This document shows positions 17,683 to 27,250 of a stretch of DNA of 42,399 bases, one piece after another. The notes beneath the pieces are model-generated. The model was not told the origin of the DNA. It ran no database searches and worked only from the letters and a program-made list of their open reading frames with translations. Made by a program: the position numbers and the translations under genes. Numbering within the stretch: position 1 is the stretch's first letter; the number at the start of each line of letters is the position of its first letter. Origin of the DNA: Lachnospiraceae bacterium (lineage in GTDB: Bacteria > Bacteroidota > Bacteroidia > Bacteroidales > Muribaculaceae); NCBI GenBank assembly GCA_023663655.1, contig JAMPGZ010000022.1:1-42399 (forward strand). The letters are read 5' to 3'.

Positions 17683-19569
17683 TTATTTTTTTGTAAATTT
17701 CACGATATATCCACCTCCGCTGCGCATACGTCCGGTGAGCGAATCAGTGTTGCGGCAGAACACTCGTTCTTTTTTGATTGATGCTCCGTCGCCGGGTCGG
17801 TCTTTGTAGACAGTACCTTCATACCATCCGTCGTTAAGGAATGTGAGCGGGAATTGCATGGTGCGTTCTTGTGTGCCGTTTAGCACGGCAAGATACCAAG
17901 TGTCGCCCTTGCGGCGGGCAAATGCGGCTATCTCGCCAATTTCGCTTTGCGGGAGAACGATTGTCTCATCCCATTCTGCGGGCATGGATTTGAACAGGTC
18001 GACTGCGGGATTGTCCAAAATGTTCTGCGGGTGTGATCCGAAGAAGATGACTGAGGAATTGAACACAAGAGCAGTGGCGATCTGATGACACCATGAGGTC
18101 TCTAATCGACGCTCGCCGAAGACCACGGGGGTATAGTCGCCGGCACCCACCACAAAGCGGGTGAATGGGAGTGTCACGTTGTGGGTGGTCCATTCAAATT
18201 GATGCTTGCCGTATTCCAATCCGTGCACACCCTCCCGGCTCATCTCATTGGGCCATGAGCGCACCTCACCTGTGGGCTTGTTGCTGCCGTGGATGTTGAG
18301 CATGAGTTTGTGTTCGGCGGCTTCTTTGAGGCACGCCTGATATAAATCGATGAACTCTTTTGATTCATGTGACATGGCATCGAGCTTCAACCCTGCGATG
18401 CCTAAGCGTTGGCATCGGTCAAAGAGCTCTTTACGTTTTTGCGGGTCACGCAGATCTCTGCCATGACGCCATAACCATATCTTCACACCCAGTTTGTCGG
18501 AATAATCGACGAGGTCTTTGATCTGCTCGTCGGTCCAGCGGTACCAGAATGCGTCGACAGTGTTGTATTCAAATCCGAGTTCTCCGGCAAGTCGGGAAAA
18601 TTCCTTCATTCCCTCGACTGTGCGTTCGCCGCCGTCGAGCCAGCACCACACTGATCGACCGGGTTTGACCCAGTCGGTGTTCACCCCTTTGGGGAACAGG
18701 TTCTTGTCGGGGGCAGGGGAGAGGTTGGTGATAAGGTCGGTGTTAACCAGTTCGTTTAAATCATCGGCTATGATGATGCTTCTCCAGGGGGTAGCGATGT
18801 CGCCTGTTATAGCAGCCGGTGCCGACAGTCTCTGTGCCTCTTCAAGGCTGTAGTCATGAGCAAACGGATATCCTGCCGGCTGGGCGTGACCGAGCCGGGT
18901 GACGAGTCCGCGTTTTCCATCGGCTTGCAGTGACATTCCCGCATAATTTCTCAACGCGGCTTCAGAAATGCATAGATAGCCGTTGTTGCCGGGGAGCTTT
19001 ATTGTGATGGGAGGGGCTGCCCACTCTCCGTTCTGCACCTCGGAAATCTCTTTTTTCTGATGCAAGCCTTCGTAATGGGCATACATATCGTGGTACCATA
19101 TCAGGCTTCCTTCAGGAATGATGAATGTGGTCTCTTCATCGGGCACACGTTCAGCATCCGGTTTTCCGGGTGAAAGTATTCGGAAAGCGACACCGTCATC
19201 ATAAGCTCTTGCGTCGATTGTGAAGCTACTGCCTGAAGCTCCTTTCACCGGGAGATTCATGCCATTCGCCTTGTTTACGGCTTGAGAATGTGCTCCACGG
19301 GTGGGATATGTTTCATCGACTTTGTAAAACTTAGGTGCCGATGTGCTGCAATGATGAGTCATCACTTTGTTGTCGATGGAAAAGATGACCGGAGATTTTT
19401 CTATCACCGGTTGACCGTCCTTGGTGACATCAAAGAAAATCTGCCCATCGTTCACTTGCCATTGAAAAACGATGTTGCCATCGGGGCTTTTTAATGCCGT
19501 AGTCTGTGCATGAATATTGAAATAGTTCAGGCACAATAGAAGGATAATGCTCGTTTTATATAAATTCAT
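17683..19569 (-). CDS. GH97 glycosidase, divergent retaining-type
   Basis: This 628-residue secreted protein has a signal cleaved near IHAQ (residue 22) and no lipobox. It shares the GH97 plan with the neighbouring gene (WVKPGRSVWCW, TLPFTRFVVGAGDYTPV). The nucleophile position is Asp397 in GLKLDAMSHE and the acid/base position is Glu452 in HGLEYGK, again 55 apart, so the retaining pair is kept although the surrounding motifs differ from the sister protein (LDAM against VDFF; HGLE against RGAE). This suggests the two GH97 enzymes act on different linkages. One is lipid-anchored and one is soluble, which also points to separate places of action. It lies 17 bp after the GH28 gene. Confidence 0.88.
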   Translation of the reverse strand: MNLYKTSIILLLCLNYFNIHAQTTALKSPDGNIVFQWQVNDGQIFFDVTKDGQPVIEKSPVIFSIDNKVMTHHCSTSAPKFYKVDETYPTRGAHSQAVNKANGMNLPVKGASGSSFTIDARAYDDGVAFRILSPGKPDAERVPDEETTFIIPEGSLIWYHDMYAHYEGLHQKKEISEVQNGEWAAPPITIKLPGNNGYLCISEAALRNYAGMSLQADGKRGLVTRLGHAQPAGYPFAHDYSLEEAQRLSAPAAITGDIATPWRSIIIADDLNELVNTDLITNLSPAPDKNLFPKGVNTDWVKPGRSVWCWLDGGERTVEGMKEFSRLAGELGFEYNTVDAFWYRWTDEQIKDLVDYSDKLGVKIWLWRHGRDLRDPQKRKELFDRCQRLGIAGLKLDAMSHESKEFIDLYQACLKEAAEHKLMLNIHGSNKPTGEVRSWPNEMSREGVHGLEYGKHQFEWTTHNVTLPFTRFVVGAGDYTPVVFGERRLETSWCHQIATALVFNSSVIFFGSHPQNILDNPAVDLFKSMPAEWDETIVLPQSEIGEIAAFARRKGDTWYLAVLNGTQERTMQFPLTFLNDGWYEGTVYKDRPGDGASIKKERVFCRNTDSLTGRMRSGGGYIVKFTKK

Positions 19570-19586
19570 TATTATAATCGGAGTCG

Positions 19587-20957
19587 TTATTTATAGATTT
19601 CCACGTCGGCATCCTCGCATAGTATCTCGGGACGCGCATCGGGATTTTTAAGTTCGAAAGTCACATTTTTAAGTTTCAATCCGCGTGCGTGTCGTGCCCA
19701 TACTCCGTATGCGGGGATTTTCGGACCGAAAGTCTTCACTTCAGGATATTGGTCGATAGCTTCCGGAACTTTGCTCAATGCATCTTCCGGAGTGCCTGTG
19801 CCAAGCAGTCGGATGTGTATATTTTCCAATGTGAGGTTAGTGATATAGTGTCCCGGTATTCCGGTGATGAGAATGCCGGAGGGAGGATCGAGCTGCGCTT
19901 TGTCGGCTGCGATGGCATTGACATTGCGGATTGTCACATTTTCGAATGAACCGATGGGCTGCTTGGTGTCCTCGTTTTTGCGGAACACGTTAAGACGGGC
20001 GCCGAGGCGGAAAAGCATAGGGGTGCGCACTTCGTCCATCGTTATGTCGGAAATTTCCACATTGCGCAGATGCGCTCCGTCGACAGAGAATAGTTTTATG
20101 CCTCCGTTCTTGGTGTCGTATATCTTGCAATTGCTGATGCTGATATTTTCAAACGGAGCCATGGATTCGGTTCCCATCTTTATTCCTGATTGGTTGGACT
20201 TCAGGAGCATATCGCTCACGATGATGTCGCTGCACGCCATTTTGCTTGATGTGGTCTTGAAGCATAGAGCGTCGTCGCCGCTGATGATGTCGCAATGACT
20301 TATGCGCACGTGCTGGCATCCGTCGATGTCGATGCCGTCGTTATGAGCAACGCCGAAACTCCTGATGGTGACATTGGATATGTTCACGTTGCGACAGTGG
20401 AAGTAGTGAGAGGTCCATGCTCCGGCATAGCGGAGGGTGACGCCGTTTACGTTGACTCCGTCGCAACGCACAAGGCGCACCAGGAACGGACGTAGACCCC
20501 AGCGGTCTTTTTCAGGGCGTGTGTCCTCTTTTATATGGCGTTCCTTCAGCGCGGAGCCTTGACCGTCGATCGCGCCCTCGCCGGTGAGCCCGATGTTGTG
20601 AGCGTCGACAGCCACGAGAAGGGCGCGTCCCACCTCAATGCCGAGTCCTTCGGTGAACGGGTCGAGATTGTCGTAAGCCTTATAGTCGGTGGTTCCGAGA
20701 ATCAATGCGTCTTTCTCCAAGTGAAGTGTCACGTTGTCTTTAAGCTGTATTGTAGCCGAAAGATAGGTGCCTTTGGGTACTATCACGGTGCCTCCTCCTG
20801 CCTTGTGGCAGGCATCGATCGCTTTTTGTATAGCCGGTGATTCGATGCGTTTGCCATTGCCCTTGGCACCGTATTTTTTCACATTAAAAGTCTGTGCCTG
20901 TAAACCGCAGCTGAGGGCGATAAGCACACTGATGAATATTGCTGAGATCTTTTTCAT
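19587..20957 (-). CDS. GH28 polygalacturonase-family enzyme lacking the usual GHG histidine
   Basis: This 456-residue secreted protein (signal about 1-22) forms a right-handed beta-helix starting with the pectinase hallmark FNVKKYGAKGNG. GH28 enzymes hydrolyse galacturonide or rhamnogalacturonan linkages with inversion. Asp207 (HNDGIDIDG) and Asp228/Asp229 (SGDDALCFK) keep the 21/22-residue spacing of Asp180/201/202 in Aspergillus PGII. Where most members have GHG, this one reads SNQSGIKMGT, so Ser257 replaces His. A different specificity, such as an exo-acting or non-galacturonate-specific enzyme, is possible. It lies 8 bp after the upstream DUF362 gene. Confidence 0.88.
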   Translation of the reverse strand: MKKISAIFISVLIALSCGLQAQTFNVKKYGAKGNGKRIESPAIQKAIDACHKAGGGTVIVPKGTYLSATIQLKDNVTLHLEKDALILGTTDYKAYDNLDPFTEGLGIEVGRALLVAVDAHNIGLTGEGAIDGQGSALKERHIKEDTRPEKDRWGLRPFLVRLVRCDGVNVNGVTLRYAGAWTSHYFHCRNVNISNVTIRSFGVAHNDGIDIDGCQHVRISHCDIISGDDALCFKTTSSKMACSDIIVSDMLLKSNQSGIKMGTESMAPFENISISNCKIYDTKNGGIKLFSVDGAHLRNVEISDITMDEVRTPMLFRLGARLNVFRKNEDTKQPIGSFENVTIRNVNAIAADKAQLDPPSGILITGIPGHYITNLTLENIHIRLLGTGTPEDALSKVPEAIDQYPEVKTFGPKIPAYGVWARHARGLKLKNVTFELKNPDARPEILCEDADVEIYK

Positions 20958-20965
20958 GGGCTGTA

Positions 20966-22909
20966 TTATTTTACTTCGGTCAGGATTGAGATTCCTTGCA
21001 AGCGGTTGCTGCGTCGTCCTTGGATTTCAAGTTCAAGAGTGCTTTCGCCTTTATCAAGATGGATGGGGAAGTAGAATTTGCCGGTTTTGTTGCCGGTGGT
21101 TGCGAGGAATCCAAAGTTCTCGGTCACTTTCTTTCCGTTGATATAGATGATAGCCGGAACGGGGTCGCTTCCCTTGTAGGTTGCACAGAGGAAATAATCG
21201 CCGGTTGCGGGAGCGGAAATTTTCCAAGTTGCAGCGTTGCGTTCTTTGGTCCGCTCGCCTGATAGTGCAATCCATCCCTCTTTATCGGCAGAGAATGTGC
21301 CCTGTAGCGATGCTGCTTTTGCCGGATAATTCTTGACATTTTTGAATTTGCGTACCACAATCGGCTGAGCGGCTACGACTGAATCGCCGTTCTTCACCTG
21401 TAGGTCAAAACGGGTGGTGTTTTTAATGGGGAGTGTCATTTTTCCGCTTTTTTCCACCGGCGTGCCGTTGAGCAACACCGTTTCGCCATTAGAGGTGTTC
21501 CAAGCGAGTGTTACTTTGCCGTTGTCATCGACAGCGAGACGGTCGGCGTAGAAGCTTTCGATAGCGCCACGGTTGTTGTCAAGGGGCACTCTGAACAGCT
21601 CAATGCCATAACCTGAGCCGAGGTTGCGGCTATATTGACGGTCGTCGGGGTTGTTCCAATGTTCATGTACGCCGAGGCTCACCTGATCTTTGCCCACATA
21701 GTTGGTCTTGGAGGGAGGATTGCCTATCATCGCGGCTTCATGAAGGAAATTGTCGGCATTAGCGGCAAGCGGCAGCTCGGAGTTGATGAAGTCAAGGACC
21801 ACCGACTCGATTGCCACTTGGTCATTGGAGGCGAAGAAGCTCGAAGTCCATCCGTCATTGAACGGGGCACGGGTGAATTTCACCGCTTTGCCGTTGTGCT
21901 TGGGATTGACATACATTCCGTCGACGATATACACCAGTGTGTTGCCTCCGAAATATTTGTTGGACATAAGATCCACGATGCTGTTGTAGGTTCCCATTCC
22001 ACGGGCGTTTGACCAGTCGCGTATAGAATAGTGCAACGCCGAGCAGTTGGCAAGTGAACCGAACTGATTCTTACCGGTGGCTGTGATTCCTGTTTGACCG
22101 GCTGAATCTTTCCATTTGTCGGTGGGTTGTGAGTGGCGTTTCAAGAGAGCCATGTTGATCATGTAGTCAGCTTCATAGGCTGCGCGTGCTATGGACTTTG
22201 AAAGCTCGTTAGTGATCTCCTGCGAGTATTCCACGGCATTGGGAACGAAACCGCCCCAATTTTGATAAGACAAGCCGGGATATATAGGCTCGACATAGTT
22301 GTAGACGGCAGATATGCCTCGGCGCTGTGCATCGTAGACGGTGATGCACTCCTGCGGCACTCCCATGACGTCGACGAGCTGATGAATAAGAGCGAGCACA
22401 GACTGCGGCGTAGCATCAACGATGTTGGTTCCGCCATTGTCATTAAGATTTATCTTGATTGCGATTTTTTCGCCTTTTTTATATCCGGTCGCTCCTTTGC
22501 CCTTCTTTGCGTTGAGAGCTTTGAACAGTTCATCCCAAGCCGGAGCTATGGATGTTTGGTTTGTCAGGGCGATTATGGCACCCTCCATCATGTCGTTGAC
22601 ACGAGTCTGGCTGTTGTTGTCGGGGTCGGAATACAGTCCGGTTTTGCCATCCCACGCAGCGGCTTTAGGATCGTATGCCCAAGCTACGCGTCCGGGATGT
22701 ATGCCTTTAGCCACGCCGACAGGAGTGTTGGGCTTGTCGACCGGAGAGAATAGTCCCATGTCGGTGCCCTCATCGGCTTGCCGGTAGGGTTGTTGTGAAT
22801 ATGCAGGAGAGGCAGACAGAACATATAACCCTATCAACGGGTACAGAGCTTTTTTTAGCGATGATGTGATTGCGGCATTATAGCCGGTTAAGATATTCGA
22901 TATTTCCAT
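20966..22909 (-). CDS. Secreted DUF362 protein fused to Ig- and CBM-like modules
   Basis: This 647-residue exported protein starts at the ATG at 22909. An in-frame ATG at 22936 is rejected because a promoter-like TATCTTTG overlaps it. The signal ends near PAYSQQ (about residue 39). DUF362 spans about 50-435 with HPGRVAWAYDP, GYKKGEKIAIKINLND and INMALLKRH; no ferredoxin Cys clusters are visible. An Ig-like segment (about 445-525) and a beta-sandwich resembling CBM6/CBM35 (about 530-647; APATGDYFLCATYKG, HLDKGESTLELEIQG) follow. The next gene upstream is a shorter DUF362 paralog without the tail. The function of DUF362 is not known to me; the carbohydrate-binding-like tail and the operon argue for a glycan-related role. 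It is the first gene of unit 2. Confidence 0.75.
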   Translation of the reverse strand: MEISNILTGYNAAITSSLKKALYPLIGLYVLSASPAYSQQPYRQADEGTDMGLFSPVDKPNTPVGVAKGIHPGRVAWAYDPKAAAWDGKTGLYSDPDNNSQTRVNDMMEGAIIALTNQTSIAPAWDELFKALNAKKGKGATGYKKGEKIAIKINLNDNGGTNIVDATPQSVLALIHQLVDVMGVPQECITVYDAQRRGISAVYNYVEPIYPGLSYQNWGGFVPNAVEYSQEITNELSKSIARAAYEADYMINMALLKRHSQPTDKWKDSAGQTGITATGKNQFGSLANCSALHYSIRDWSNARGMGTYNSIVDLMSNKYFGGNTLVYIVDGMYVNPKHNGKAVKFTRAPFNDGWTSSFFASNDQVAIESVVLDFINSELPLAANADNFLHEAAMIGNPPSKTNYVGKDQVSLGVHEHWNNPDDRQYSRNLGSGYGIELFRVPLDNNRGAIESFYADRLAVDDNGKVTLAWNTSNGETVLLNGTPVEKSGKMTLPIKNTTRFDLQVKNGDSVVAAQPIVVRKFKNVKNYPAKAASLQGTFSADKEGWIALSGERTKERNAATWKISAPATGDYFLCATYKGSDPVPAIIYINGKKVTENFGFLATTGNKTGKFYFPIHLDKGESTLELEIQGRRSNRLQGISILTEVK

Positions 22910-22933
22910 TGCTTTAAAATAATTTTTCAAAAA

Positions 22934-22941
22934 CAAAGATA
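22934..22941 (-). promoter_or_regulatory. Candidate -7 element of unit 2
   Basis: The minus strand reads TATCTTTG, identical to the octamer upstream of unit 3. Transcription would start about 18 nt before the ATG at 22909. It overlaps the upstream ATG at 22936, which decides the start of the DUF362 gene. No clear -33 element is present. Confidence 0.5.
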
Positions 22942-23010
22942 TGAATCACAATATAAATAATATTGCAGTATTATTCCAATTATTTTTATAATCGTGTCAA
23001 TGGAATGATG

Positions 23011-23044
23011 ATAATAAAAAGAGAGCATCCTTTCTCAAGGATGC
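23011..23044 (-). terminator. Terminator of unit 1
   Basis: A perfect 8-bp stem (23025-23032 with 23037-23044; GCATCCTT and its complement) with a TCTC loop is followed on the minus strand by CTCTCTTTTTATT. It lies 75 bp beyond the 428-residue DUF362 gene and separates units 1 and 2. Confidence 0.85.
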
Positions 23045-23119
23045 TTTCTTGTCGGATTAGTACATAAATACACAGTTCTATACTTTTTAAGTACAAGTTA
23101 TTTAGGGAATTAATCAGAT

Positions 23120-24406
23120 TTAACGACTTATGTAGATAAGCTCAATGCCGCGGTCTTTACCCATATTGCGGCTATATTGCTTGTCGGTTTTGTTATTCCA
23201 GTGTTCAAGGACTCCAAGACTTGGCGAGGAAATGCCGTCGCGTTCCGGGTCATAGATTGTGCCTGATACCGGATTGTCGGCGAGAGCTGCTTCGACAAGG
23301 TACATATCGCAATAATCCACATCAGCCATGGTGGGGAATTCCGAGGCGAGGAAGTCGATGCCCACGGCATCGATCGCCACTCCGTCCTGTGATGCGAACA
23401 GAGAGCAAGGCCAGGTGTTGTTGAACGGTTCCATCTGCCATTTTCCCGATGGCGCGCCGTTCACATCCTTTGACCCATACAGTCCGTCAATGAGGAAAAG
23501 CATTGTTTTAGCCCCGAGGTCTTTGTGAGCCATATAGTCGGTGAACGTCATATACCGTGGCTTGCCACCGCGATCCTGATTGAAATTGTTGTGCTGGTTC
23601 TTGCGGAAATTGCGGTCAATGTTGGTGGCTCCATACCAGTTTTTGGCACACAGTGTCACCCCTTGTCCTCCATGTCCTTTTAGAAGGCACATATTGATGA
23701 GGTAGTCGGCGTCGATCACACAGTTGGCAAGTCCTGTGGCAAGTCGTCCGTTGTCAACAGAGTAGGGGATTGCATTTTCCGTATATGAGGCTTTGGTTCT
23801 TCCCTCTCCGCCCTCGTTGTCCATGTAGATTATGTCGGGAAACTCATCGTGGCATTTGTTGAACAGTGCATTGGTCATGAATCGGCTTGCGTCAAAAAGC
23901 GTGATAGCCTCTTGCGGCACTCCGGCATCGTTGACAAGGCTACGTAGCAGAGCGAGGGTCACATGGGGTGAGGCATTGAGTTGCTCGTTATCCTCATAAA
24001 CAAAGGTGTTGTTCATATTAGCCTTGATCGCGATTTTTTCACCTTTGCGATAGCCGTGTTTGCCTCTGACGTTGCGAGAGTTGAAATCGGAGAACAGAGC
24101 TTTCCATGCTTTTGACGGCTTTTTCTCGCCGGTGAGTGTGGTTATGGCGGTTTCTACGAGCCAGTCGGCTGCCTCCTGGTCGTTCCAACGGTCTTCATAC
24201 CATCGTCCGTCGCCTTTTTCCCATGTTGCAGCTCCGGGGGCGTGAGCCCAAGCCACACGTCCCGGATGGATGCCGCGCGCTTCTCCCACGGGATTGTTTT
24301 TGCCCCAAGCCATGCGGGGTTCCGGTTGCTGTGCGTTTATCGCACCGAAAGAGCATATAAGGGAGGCGAGAGATGAAATTGCTATTTTTTTTGCGTTAAA
24401 TTTCAT
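23120..24406 (-). CDS. Secreted DUF362 protein, short form
   Basis: This 428-residue exported protein (signal ending near INAQQ, about residue 26) contains one DUF362 domain. It shares HPGRVAWA, HGYRKGEKIAIKANMNN, LINMCLLKGHGGQG and the ending LEHWNNKTDKQYSRNMGKDRGIEL with the longer paralog. Several Asp/Glu/Asn/His residues in shared blocks could bind metal, but no classical Fe-S Cys cluster is present. It is the last gene of unit 1, 12 bp after the GH28-like gene, and is separated from its paralog only by a terminator and promoter. Adjacent duplicates in two glycosidase operons suggest a real part in the same degradation pathway. No biochemical activity is known to me. Confidence 0.75.
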   Translation of the reverse strand: MKFNAKKIAISSLASLICSFGAINAQQPEPRMAWGKNNPVGEARGIHPGRVAWAHAPGAATWEKGDGRWYEDRWNDQEAADWLVETAITTLTGEKKPSKAWKALFSDFNSRNVRGKHGYRKGEKIAIKANMNNTFVYEDNEQLNASPHVTLALLRSLVNDAGVPQEAITLFDASRFMTNALFNKCHDEFPDIIYMDNEGGEGRTKASYTENAIPYSVDNGRLATGLANCVIDADYLINMCLLKGHGGQGVTLCAKNWYGATNIDRNFRKNQHNNFNQDRGGKPRYMTFTDYMAHKDLGAKTMLFLIDGLYGSKDVNGAPSGKWQMEPFNNTWPCSLFASQDGVAIDAVGIDFLASEFPTMADVDYCDMYLVEAALADNPVSGTIYDPERDGISSPSLGVLEHWNNKTDKQYSRNMGKDRGIELIYISR

Positions 24407-24418
24407 TGTGGGGGAGTG

Positions 24419-27250
24419 TTACAGTTCTTTGATATCAGTGCTTCTGATGTTGAATACCGGTTTACGGTCATTGATTCCGGAGGCGACATTCAGTTGCTTG
24501 ATTGATGCGCCTTTGACATCGTCCATGTACACCGGGTGGCGGTGGTCGGGCTGCTCCACATTCAATGAGCAGTTTTCAAGGGACACATTTTCGGCATGAC
24601 GGAACCAAAATCCGAATGCCGGTTGGATCTTGAGGTCGCCCACATTATATCGACCCACTCCAATTTCGGGAGGGAATGCGTCGGCATCCTCTTGTGGATG
24701 TCCCCCTTTCATGACCATATTTACATCGTTGAAACTGATGTTGGTGATGTAGCCTGTGTGTCGGTCGTCGGGCATACGGAAATCTTTTCTTCCTGAAGTG
24801 ATGTTTTCAGCGTCAGGCAATTTGAATCCAGCAATAATCGCTGCCGCTTCATTCTGGCTGCCGTCGTAGGCTTTCCAACGGTCGCCACGGAATGAGCTTC
24901 CGCCATACACTTCGCTTATGTCCACACCGTTGATGAATATGTTCTCGACTTTGCCTATGTTGGAATTTGTCACGAGCAGTTCTTTGCGTTCATTCCCGTT
25001 TTCGGTGAAAGTGAACATTTCTACATCGGCACCGAGCACTCTGCCACGGTTGGAGATGGAGATGAAGAAGGGCGCGCGTGTGCGTTTCATCACCGACCGT
25101 GAGTGCAGCGAGCCTGTTTTGCCGCTGTTGAGGTACACGTTTTTCACGTGAGCTCCGTCATTGGTTGAAATTGAGAATCCGGCTTTATTGGCTCCGAGCA
25201 CATATATGTTGTCAACATATAGGTCCTGTATGTCATCGGCGGTTTCTGAGCCTATCTGAAACAGGTTGCAATTGGTGTCGCCGACAATGTTGCGCACCCA
25301 GTAGCCCGACACCGGTCGTGTGAACCCGAGCGAGCAGTCAGAGCCCGGTTTTACGATGTCGTCGGAGCTTACTTTGGAATAGATATTGTGTACTCTGACA
25401 TCGTTGCACGCCATGAAATCATATATGTCGCGGGCGTTTTTCGTGTTGTGTTTGCCAAAATATGTGTCGTGCACGTATATTCCGTCGGTTCCGGTGGCGA
25501 GCAGCACAAAGTGTCCGCCCTGATCGATGTGGAGCATGTGGCTGTCGGAGTAGTCGGGCTGACGCGGAGTTATGCCGTCATTGAAATAATATGGAGCGTC
25601 TTTCTCTTCGTCATACCAAAGTTCGCGTCCGGTTTCAAATCCACCTATCTCGATGTCCTTGCACAATTTGAATGTGAACATCTTGTCGCAGCGTTTTTCG
25701 GGAGCGTTGTTCATGACCTTGTCGGAAGTGACGATATTGCCGTTGCCGGTTATGCGTCCGCGTCCTATGATTTTCACATTCTCGATACGTTCGCCGAAGA
25801 ACATGGTGTTGTGGAAAAATGTGTGTCCCACATCCTGCTTGGTGAGGTAGTTTTCCGGATCCTTATAGGGGCGCGGGTCGGTGGGCGACAGTCCCGAGCG
25901 GTAGGCTCTGTCGCTGAACCATGTGACTTCGGGAGCATCGGCTCCGGGGAGTGCCTGTATTACGGCACCACTGTCCACATGGAGCCACACATTGCTTTTA
26001 AGGTGAACAGTTCTCACCTGATATATACCGGCAGGGAAATTGATGGTTCCGCCACCATAGCTGTTGACGAGTGTTATCAGTTCGTTTATCTTGTCGGTGT
26101 CGTCGGAATTTCCGTCGCCTTTGATCCCGTGGTCGGTTACATTCCACATTCCTGAACGGAACCACACGATATTGGAGTCGCCTTTTCGCGGACCTGAGGC
26201 TACATTCAGCTTGAAGGCATACAGGATGCCGGGTTGAAGACGGTTTATCATCAATTCGCCCAGTTCCTGATCAAATGTTGTTGCCGCTTTTTCCCACGTT
26301 TTTCCTCCGTCGGCAGAGTATAGGGGAGTCACTTCTGCATCAGTAACAGGAGTCCATTCAAAAGCTGTCCACAGGTAGTCCTGATCGGTCACATAAGTGG
26401 CTCGGCGAGTGGGTACGCGAGTAAAATCGGATATATTGTGTTGCCCTTTGAGTGTCGCTGACACAATAGGACTTGTCTGAATTTTCGGTTGTGAGGTGGT
26501 GTAGGATGCTTTAAAAATGTAGTCTTTCGCATCGGAGAGTGATACACCTTTTATTTTTAGCCGGATATCTATTCCGTTGAACGGACGCAAATCTATGTTT
26601 TTAAGGCAAAGAATCGTGGTTCCGTCGGCTTGTCGGGCAAGCTCAACATCGCCCACGCGGTCGTAAGAATAGTTGGTGCCGGTGCGTCCGATTGATTGTT
26701 TAGGCAGGTTGCGGAGCACTACCTCGCCTCTGCCTATCACGTTTATGGTGGTATTGTCAAGAGTTATGTCAATTCCGGCGGGAATTGTGATATTGACGTT
26801 GGTCATTGGAGAGCGTTGTCCGGCATTGAAATCGATTGTGATTTCGCCAACAGTGCCTGTGGTTGCGTTGGCTCGGCTCAGATTCAACGATGGAGCAAGA
26901 GCAGCCCGGCGTAGTCCTACCTTGTGGCGGGATTTTACTTTTCCGGAAGGGGTGAGCAGCTCGAATATGTCGCCTTTTTCCGGGAGTCCCGACTGTTTTA
27001 TATTGTCGGATTTGTCAATGAACCGACATTTCATGTCCTTGATGCCTGAAATGATTTCATTGACCGATGCTGTTGTCGACACAAGTCCGCTGTCTTCCGG
27101 AGTGTCGACTGTGTAGCGGAATGTCTCGCCTGAAAATACTATCAGCGAGTCACGTGTCAGATCATAGTGTGTTGTGATTTCTGCGGAAGCAGATAGTGTG
27201 GCGGCAGATAATGCCGCCACACTCATTATTTTACGAAATTTACCATTCAT
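24419..27250 (-). CDS. Large secreted GH28/pectate-lyase-like beta-helix enzyme
   Basis: This 943-residue protein starts at ATG 27250, overlapping the GH95 stop by 11 bp; an ATG at 27277 would precede the signal peptide (ending near SASA) with a charged leader. Residues about 25-285 are of unknown fold and 290-365 are Ig-like ([18 protein letters not shown]). A pectinase-type beta-helix starts at [19 protein letters not shown]28-like acidic positions are Asp608/Asp611 in NARDIYDF and Asp630/Asp631 in [12 protein letters not shown], one residue further apart than standard. The GHG motif is not evident. It may be a distant GH28 exo-enzyme or another beta-helix class. The extra N-terminal region of about 340 residues is unusual for GH28. 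Confidence 0.7.
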   Translation of the reverse strand: MNGKFRKIMSVAALSAATLSASAEITTHYDLTRDSLIVFSGETFRYTVDTPEDSGLVSTTASVNEIISGIKDMKCRFIDKSDNIKQSGLPEKGDIFELLTPSGKVKSRHKVGLRRAALAPSLNLSRANATTGTVGEITIDFNAGQRSPMTNVNITIPAGIDITLDNTTINVIGRGEVVLRNLPKQSIGRTGTNYSYDRVGDVELARQADGTTILCLKNIDLRPFNGIDIRLKIKGVSLSDAKDYIFKASYTTSQPKIQTSPIVSATLKGQHNISDFTRVPTRRATYVTDQDYLWTAFEWTPVTDAEVTPLYSADGGKTWEKAATTFDQELGELMINRLQPGILYAFKLNVASGPRKGDSNIVWFRSGMWNVTDHGIKGDGNSDDTDKINELITLVNSYGGGTINFPAGIYQVRTVHLKSNVWLHVDSGAVIQALPGADAPEVTWFSDRAYRSGLSPTDPRPYKDPENYLTKQDVGHTFFHNTMFFGERIENVKIIGRGRITGNGNIVTSDKVMNNAPEKRCDKMFTFKLCKDIEIGGFETGRELWYDEEKDAPYYFNDGITPRQPDYSDSHMLHIDQGGHFVLLATGTDGIYVHDTYFGKHNTKNARDIYDFMACNDVRVHNIYSKVSSDDIVKPGSDCSLGFTRPVSGYWVRNIVGDTNCNLFQIGSETADDIQDLYVDNIYVLGANKAGFSISTNDGAHVKNVYLNSGKTGSLHSRSVMKRTRAPFFISISNRGRVLGADVEMFTFTENGNERKELLVTNSNIGKVENIFINGVDISEVYGGSSFRGDRWKAYDGSQNEAAAIIAGFKLPDAENITSGRKDFRMPDDRHTGYITNISFNDVNMVMKGGHPQEDADAFPPEIGVGRYNVGDLKIQPAFGFWFRHAENVSLENCSLNVEQPDHRHPVYMDDVKGASIKQLNVASGINDRKPVFNIRSTDIKEL

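Noticed and set aside
25388-26155. 255-codon plus-strand open frame antisense to the GH28-like gene
   Set aside because: Long, but without family features and completely inside a well-supported enzyme gene.
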